From assembly GCA_030594505.1 (NCBI GenBank), contig JAUVFC010000007.1, positions 1-17,452 of the forward strand: a stretch of 17,452 bases of DNA, given 5' to 3'. Below the pieces are notes generated by a model. It was not told where the DNA came from. It saw only the letters and a program-made list of their open reading frames with translations, and searched no databases. Origin of the DNA: Desulfobacterales bacterium. Its GTDB lineage: Bacteria > Desulfobacterota > Desulfobacteria > Desulfobacterales > C00003106. A program made the translations under genes and the position numbers. Shown here in pieces: positions 14,778 to 17,452 of this stretch. The stretch's first letter is position 1, and every line of letters begins with the position of its first letter.

Positions 14778-16646
14778 ATGTCATATGTGCCCAAGATTCT
14801 CGTGGTTGACGATGAACTTCGTATATGTGACAGCCTGAAGGTCTTGTTAAGTGATGAGTCTTACGAAGTACATACGAGCAATAAAGGCGAAGACGCTATG
14901 AAATGTCTGAGTGAGAATGCCTTTGACCTTGTCCTTCTGGATATAGTCATGCCGGACATGGATGGCCGGCGGGTTCTGGACTACATAAACAGTCGATGTC
15001 CGGAGACCCTGACCATCCTTATGACCGGCCATGCTTCGATAGAGTCAGCCGTAGCCGCGCTGAGGAGCGGGGTTTATGATTACCTCAGAAAGCCGTTTGA
15101 GCACGAAGAGTTGTTAAAGACTGTGCGCAATGCCCTTGATCAAAAAAAATCGGACGGCGAGCGCAAGAGGGCGGAGGAAGATTGGAGAAATACATTTGAT
15201 GCAGTAACGGATATGGTTATGCTGCTGGACAGTGAACACCGTATTATTCGCGTGAACAAGGCTACGGCTGAAGCGTTGAACACTACCAAGGAAAGATTGG
15301 AGGGTAAAAAATGTTATGAGGTAATGCACGGGCTAAGCCATCCGATCGAGCAATGCCCGTTGGTTGTCACCATGAAAACATTAAAGCCCCACACCAGAGA
15401 GCTGAGCATACCCGAAAGCGGCATCTTCATATGCTCTACTTCCCCCATACTGGATCACGAGGGGAAACTGACAGGTTATACCCATACGCTCAAGGATATT
15501 ACGCAATCGAAGCGTCTTGAAGCACAGCTCCAACAAGCTCAGAGAATGGAGTCTATCGGCACCCTGGCCGGCGGTATTGCCCATGATTTTAACAACCTGC
15601 TCATGGGCATTCTGGGACATACCTCTTTGATGCTTTTAGACATCGATTCGTCACATCCACATCATGAAAAGCTGAAAGTCATTGAGAAACAGGTTCAAAG
15701 TGGCGTCAAGTTGACCCGGCAGCTTCTTGGATACGCCAGGCAGGGAAGATATGAGGCCAAACCGATTAATCTGAACCAATTAGTGCGAGAGACCTCGGAG
15801 ACTTTTGGCAGAACCAGAAAGGAGATTACAATCCAGCAAGAGTTTTCTGAGGATTTATATGCGATAGAGGCAGACCAGGGACAAATTGAGCAGGTCCTTT
15901 TGAATCTGTATGTAAATGCTGCGGATGCCATGCCTCGTGGTGGAAATCTCATCTTAAAAACCGTGCATGCGACACACGAGGATATCAAGGACAAGGTATA
16001 TGATCCACAGCCGGGCAAGTATGCCCTGTTAACGGTGACAGACACGGGCACAGGCATGGACAAAAAGACCCTGAAGCGTATCTTTGAGCCTTTTTTTACG
16101 ACGAAAGAGATGGGCAGAGGCACAGGTCTTGGATTGGCTTCTGTTTACGGCATCATAAAAGGCCATGATGGATACATTACTGTTGCATCTAAGAAAGGGC
16201 GTGGAACCACCTTCAGTATTTATCTGCCCGCAACAGAGAAAAAGGTACGGAAAGCTGTCAAGAGTAGTGATCGATTCATTAAGGATACCGGTACCGTCCT
16301 CCTGGTAGACGATGAAGAAATAATCTTGGAAGTAGGCCGGGAATTGCTGGAGACCATAGGCTACAGAGTACTCACAGCCAAAGACGGAAAAGAGGCTGTT
16401 GAAGTTTATAAGAAAAAACGGGATGAGATCGATATCGTTCTTTTGGACATGGTTATGCCCAATATGGGTGGTGGTGAAACGTATGACCGTTTGAAAGAGA
16501 TCAATCCCGATATAAAAGTTGTCCTCTTGAGCGGCTATGCCATTGATGGTGAAGCCGCTGAGATAGTGGAGCGAGGCTGTAACGGTTTTATTCAGAAACC
16601 GTTCAATGTGGCGAAGCTATCTGAGAAAATAGGGAAGATTCTGTGA
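14778..16646 (+). CDS. Soluble hybrid histidine kinase, REC-PAS-HisKA-HATPase-REC, 622 aa
   Basis: A cytoplasmic phosphorelay kinase with a receiver at both ends. Order: REC1 (about 5-120; acidic Asp11/Asp12, phosphoacceptor Asp55 in VLLDIVMPDMDG, KPF); PAS (about 135-250, with Cys179 in CYEVMHG and Cys193 in EQCP); HisKA with phospho-histidine His269 (LAGGIAHDFNNLL); HATPase_c with Asn380 in the N box, DTGTGMD and GRGTGLGLASVYGIIKGH; REC2 (about 505-620; Asp557 in VLLDMVMPNMGG). No membrane helix or DNA-binding domain is visible, so it probably takes input from another kinase through REC1, senses a cytosolic cue through PAS, and passes phosphate through REC2 to a partner not in the window. 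The ATG at 14778 is preferred for the GGGGG sequence just upstream; ATG at 14742 lacks a ribosome binding site. It is divergent from the sugar importer and converges on the LysM gene with 11 bp between. Confidence 0.93.
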   Translation: MSYVPKILVVDDELRICDSLKVLLSDESYEVHTSNKGEDAMKCLSENAFDLVLLDIVMPDMDGRRVLDYINSRCPETLTILMTGHASIESAVAALRSGVYDYLRKPFEHEELLKTVRNALDQKKSDGERKRAEEDWRNTFDAVTDMVMLLDSEHRIIRVNKATAEALNTTKERLEGKKCYEVMHGLSHPIEQCPLVVTMKTLKPHTRELSIPESGIFICSTSPILDHEGKLTGYTHTLKDITQSKRLEAQLQQAQRMESIGTLAGGIAHDFNNLLMGILGHTSLMLLDIDSSHPHHEKLKVIEKQVQSGVKLTRQLLGYARQGRYEAKPINLNQLVRETSETFGRTRKEITIQQEFSEDLYAIEADQGQIEQVLLNLYVNAADAMPRGGNLILKTVHATHEDIKDKVYDPQPGKYALLTVTDTGTGMDKKTLKRIFEPFFTTKEMGRGTGLGLASVYGIIKGHDGYITVASKKGRGTTFSIYLPATEKKVRKAVKSSDRFIKDTGTVLLVDDEEIILEVGRELLETIGYRVLTAKDGKEAVEVYKKKRDEIDIVLLDMVMPNMGGGETYDRLKEINPDIKVVLLSGYAIDGEAAEIVERGCNGFIQKPFNVAKLSEKIGKIL

Positions 16647-16676
16647 GATGAAAACCCCTATCTCTTTTTATTTTTT
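16645..16676 (+). terminator. Weak terminator-like hairpin after the hybrid kinase
   Basis: GAGAT (16645-16649) can pair with ATCTC (16660-16664) around a 10-nt loop, directly followed by TTTTTATTTTTT. The stem is only 5 bp, and the T tract is also the complement of the Lys/Asn codons at the end of the converging LysM gene, so it may be coincidental. Confidence 0.25.
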
Positions 16677-17452
16677 GTCTTACCTGTTGGGTTGAGCACA
16701 ATCACCTGGTCCGGCAGTATAAAATCCGGATTTTGAATCTCGTTGTCAGTGGCAATTGTTCCATAATTGAATGGGTCTTTGGTATGGCTCTCAGAGATGT
16801 CCCAGAGTGTGTCCCCTTTTTTGACCTTATACATTCCGGATACCGCAGAAGCCGGCTTCCGGGGTATTACCGGTTTTATTGGTTTCTCTCCGGCATTGAC
16901 CGATATTCCCTCCGAATCACTGACATCAGGTTCGGCAAGGTCCGCCGTCTGATCCTCAACTCGCTCCCGTGACACAGGCGCTTCTTGTGGTTCCTTAAAT
17001 ACGAATACACCGGAAAGATACAGCGCCGCAATAATAAGGACAGCAGCAACAACCGCATATACCGGCCCACGTCTTCTCCTGCGCGCCGGTTTGACATCGG
17101 GATATTTATCGAATGGCCGGACAGCAGCCTTACCGTCTTTGTCCAAATCCTCTAAAATGATTGTTCTTATAACGGTTTGAGGTCTTTTTGGTTTCGTCAC
17201 TACGGTCGCATCAGTATCCGGTTCCCCTTCAGTTACGACATCAGTTTCCTCTTCCACTTCGACATCGACCGGGGTCTCTTCCGCAAGAGGTTCATCAGAG
17301 GTTTCCTCCGGCTCAATATCGCTGGCATCACATTCGGCAATCTCTGTTATCTGCTCCTCTGCGATGCTCTCCGCCTCTGATTCAGAAGTCTCTCCAACAT
17401 CGGATGCCGTGGATGTCTCTCCGGGGAGGTCATCCTCCGGCTCGTCATGAAC
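16658..17452 (-). CDS. Membrane-anchored LysM-domain protein (5' part outside window)
   Basis: The frame is open from the right edge to the TAG at 16658-16660, giving 264 visible residues. The GTG at 17257 is an internal codon of the longer frame, which continues upstream without a stop. Order in the visible part: a long region rich in Glu, Asp, Thr and Ser (first ~100 residues, very acidic); a basic patch RRRRRG; one transmembrane helix (VYAVVAAVLIIAALYLSGVFVF); a Pro/Glu-rich linker; and a C-terminal LysM domain (YKVKKGDTLWDISESHTKDPFNYGTIATDN...). The basic patch puts the N-terminus inside, with LysM in the periplasm, where it should bind peptidoglycan. The acidic cytoplasmic part is unassigned. 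Proteins of this layout (variable tail, helix, LysM) are common in deltaproteobacteria as hypotheticals. It converges on the hybrid kinase gene. Confidence 0.88.
   Translation of the reverse strand, partial: VHDEPEDDLPGETSTASDVGETSESEAESIAEEQITEIAECDASDIEPEETSDEPLAEETPVDVEVEEETDVVTEGEPDTDATVVTKPKRPQTVIRTIILEDLDKDGKAAVRPFDKYPDVKPARRRRRGPVYAVVAAVLIIAALYLSGVFVFKEPQEAPVSRERVEDQTADLAEPDVSDSEGISVNAGEKPIKPVIPRKPASAVSGMYKVKKGDTLWDISESHTKDPFNYGTIATDNEIQNPDFILPDQVIVLNPTGKTKNKKR

Overview
The window looks like a piece of a Gram-negative bacterial chromosome of moderate GC content, most plausibly from a Desulfobacterota (deltaproteobacterial) or Nitrospirota-like lineage. The grounds are indirect: a soluble REC-PAS-HisKA-HATPase-REC hybrid kinase, a CHASE2 adenylate cyclase, secreted NHL/TPR proteins, and a palindromic element whose ends read like dispersed repeats I associate (from memory, unverified) with deltaproteobacterial genomes. 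No rRNA, tRNA, CRISPR array or transposase was seen.

Layout. Positions 1-371 hold the 3' end of a Gln/Lys-rich gene containing perfect 24-bp tandem repeats. Convergent to it is a 455-aa DUF2225-like zinc-ribbon protein (397-1764, minus). Positions 1765-2178 hold a roughly 230-bp near-palindromic, MITE-like element (about 1910-2141) whose two ends each carry an outward-facing promoter-like sequence. To its right are a small four-helix membrane protein (2179-2646) and the ribosome-rescue hydrolase ArfB (2654-3079).

Positions 3245-9151 form a tight plus-strand operon with strongly AGG/AGA-biased arginine codons, unlike the CGN-biased genes to its left. It encodes a CHASE2-adenylate cyclase, a 1227-aa secreted protein (two NHL propellers, two FN3 domains, an Ig-like region, a transglutaminase-like domain and TPRs), and a 132-aa secreted protein. 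It is preceded by a strong leader hairpin. This is the best candidate here for an undescribed system: an envelope sensor making cAMP, translationally coupled to a large secreted putative scaffold or peptidase. rtcA (RNA 3'-phosphate cyclase) follows at 9202-10260.

On the minus strand, 10220-14447 is a complete carbohydrate ABC importer operon of the CUT1 type (binding lipoprotein, two permeases, MalK/UgpC-type ATPase). Its last gene overlaps the end of rtcA tail to tail. The importer is divergent from a soluble hybrid histidine kinase (14778-16646), with a 330-bp, palindrome-rich control region between them. The right edge (16658-17452, minus) holds the 3' part of a membrane-anchored LysM protein with a very acidic cytoplasmic N-terminal region.
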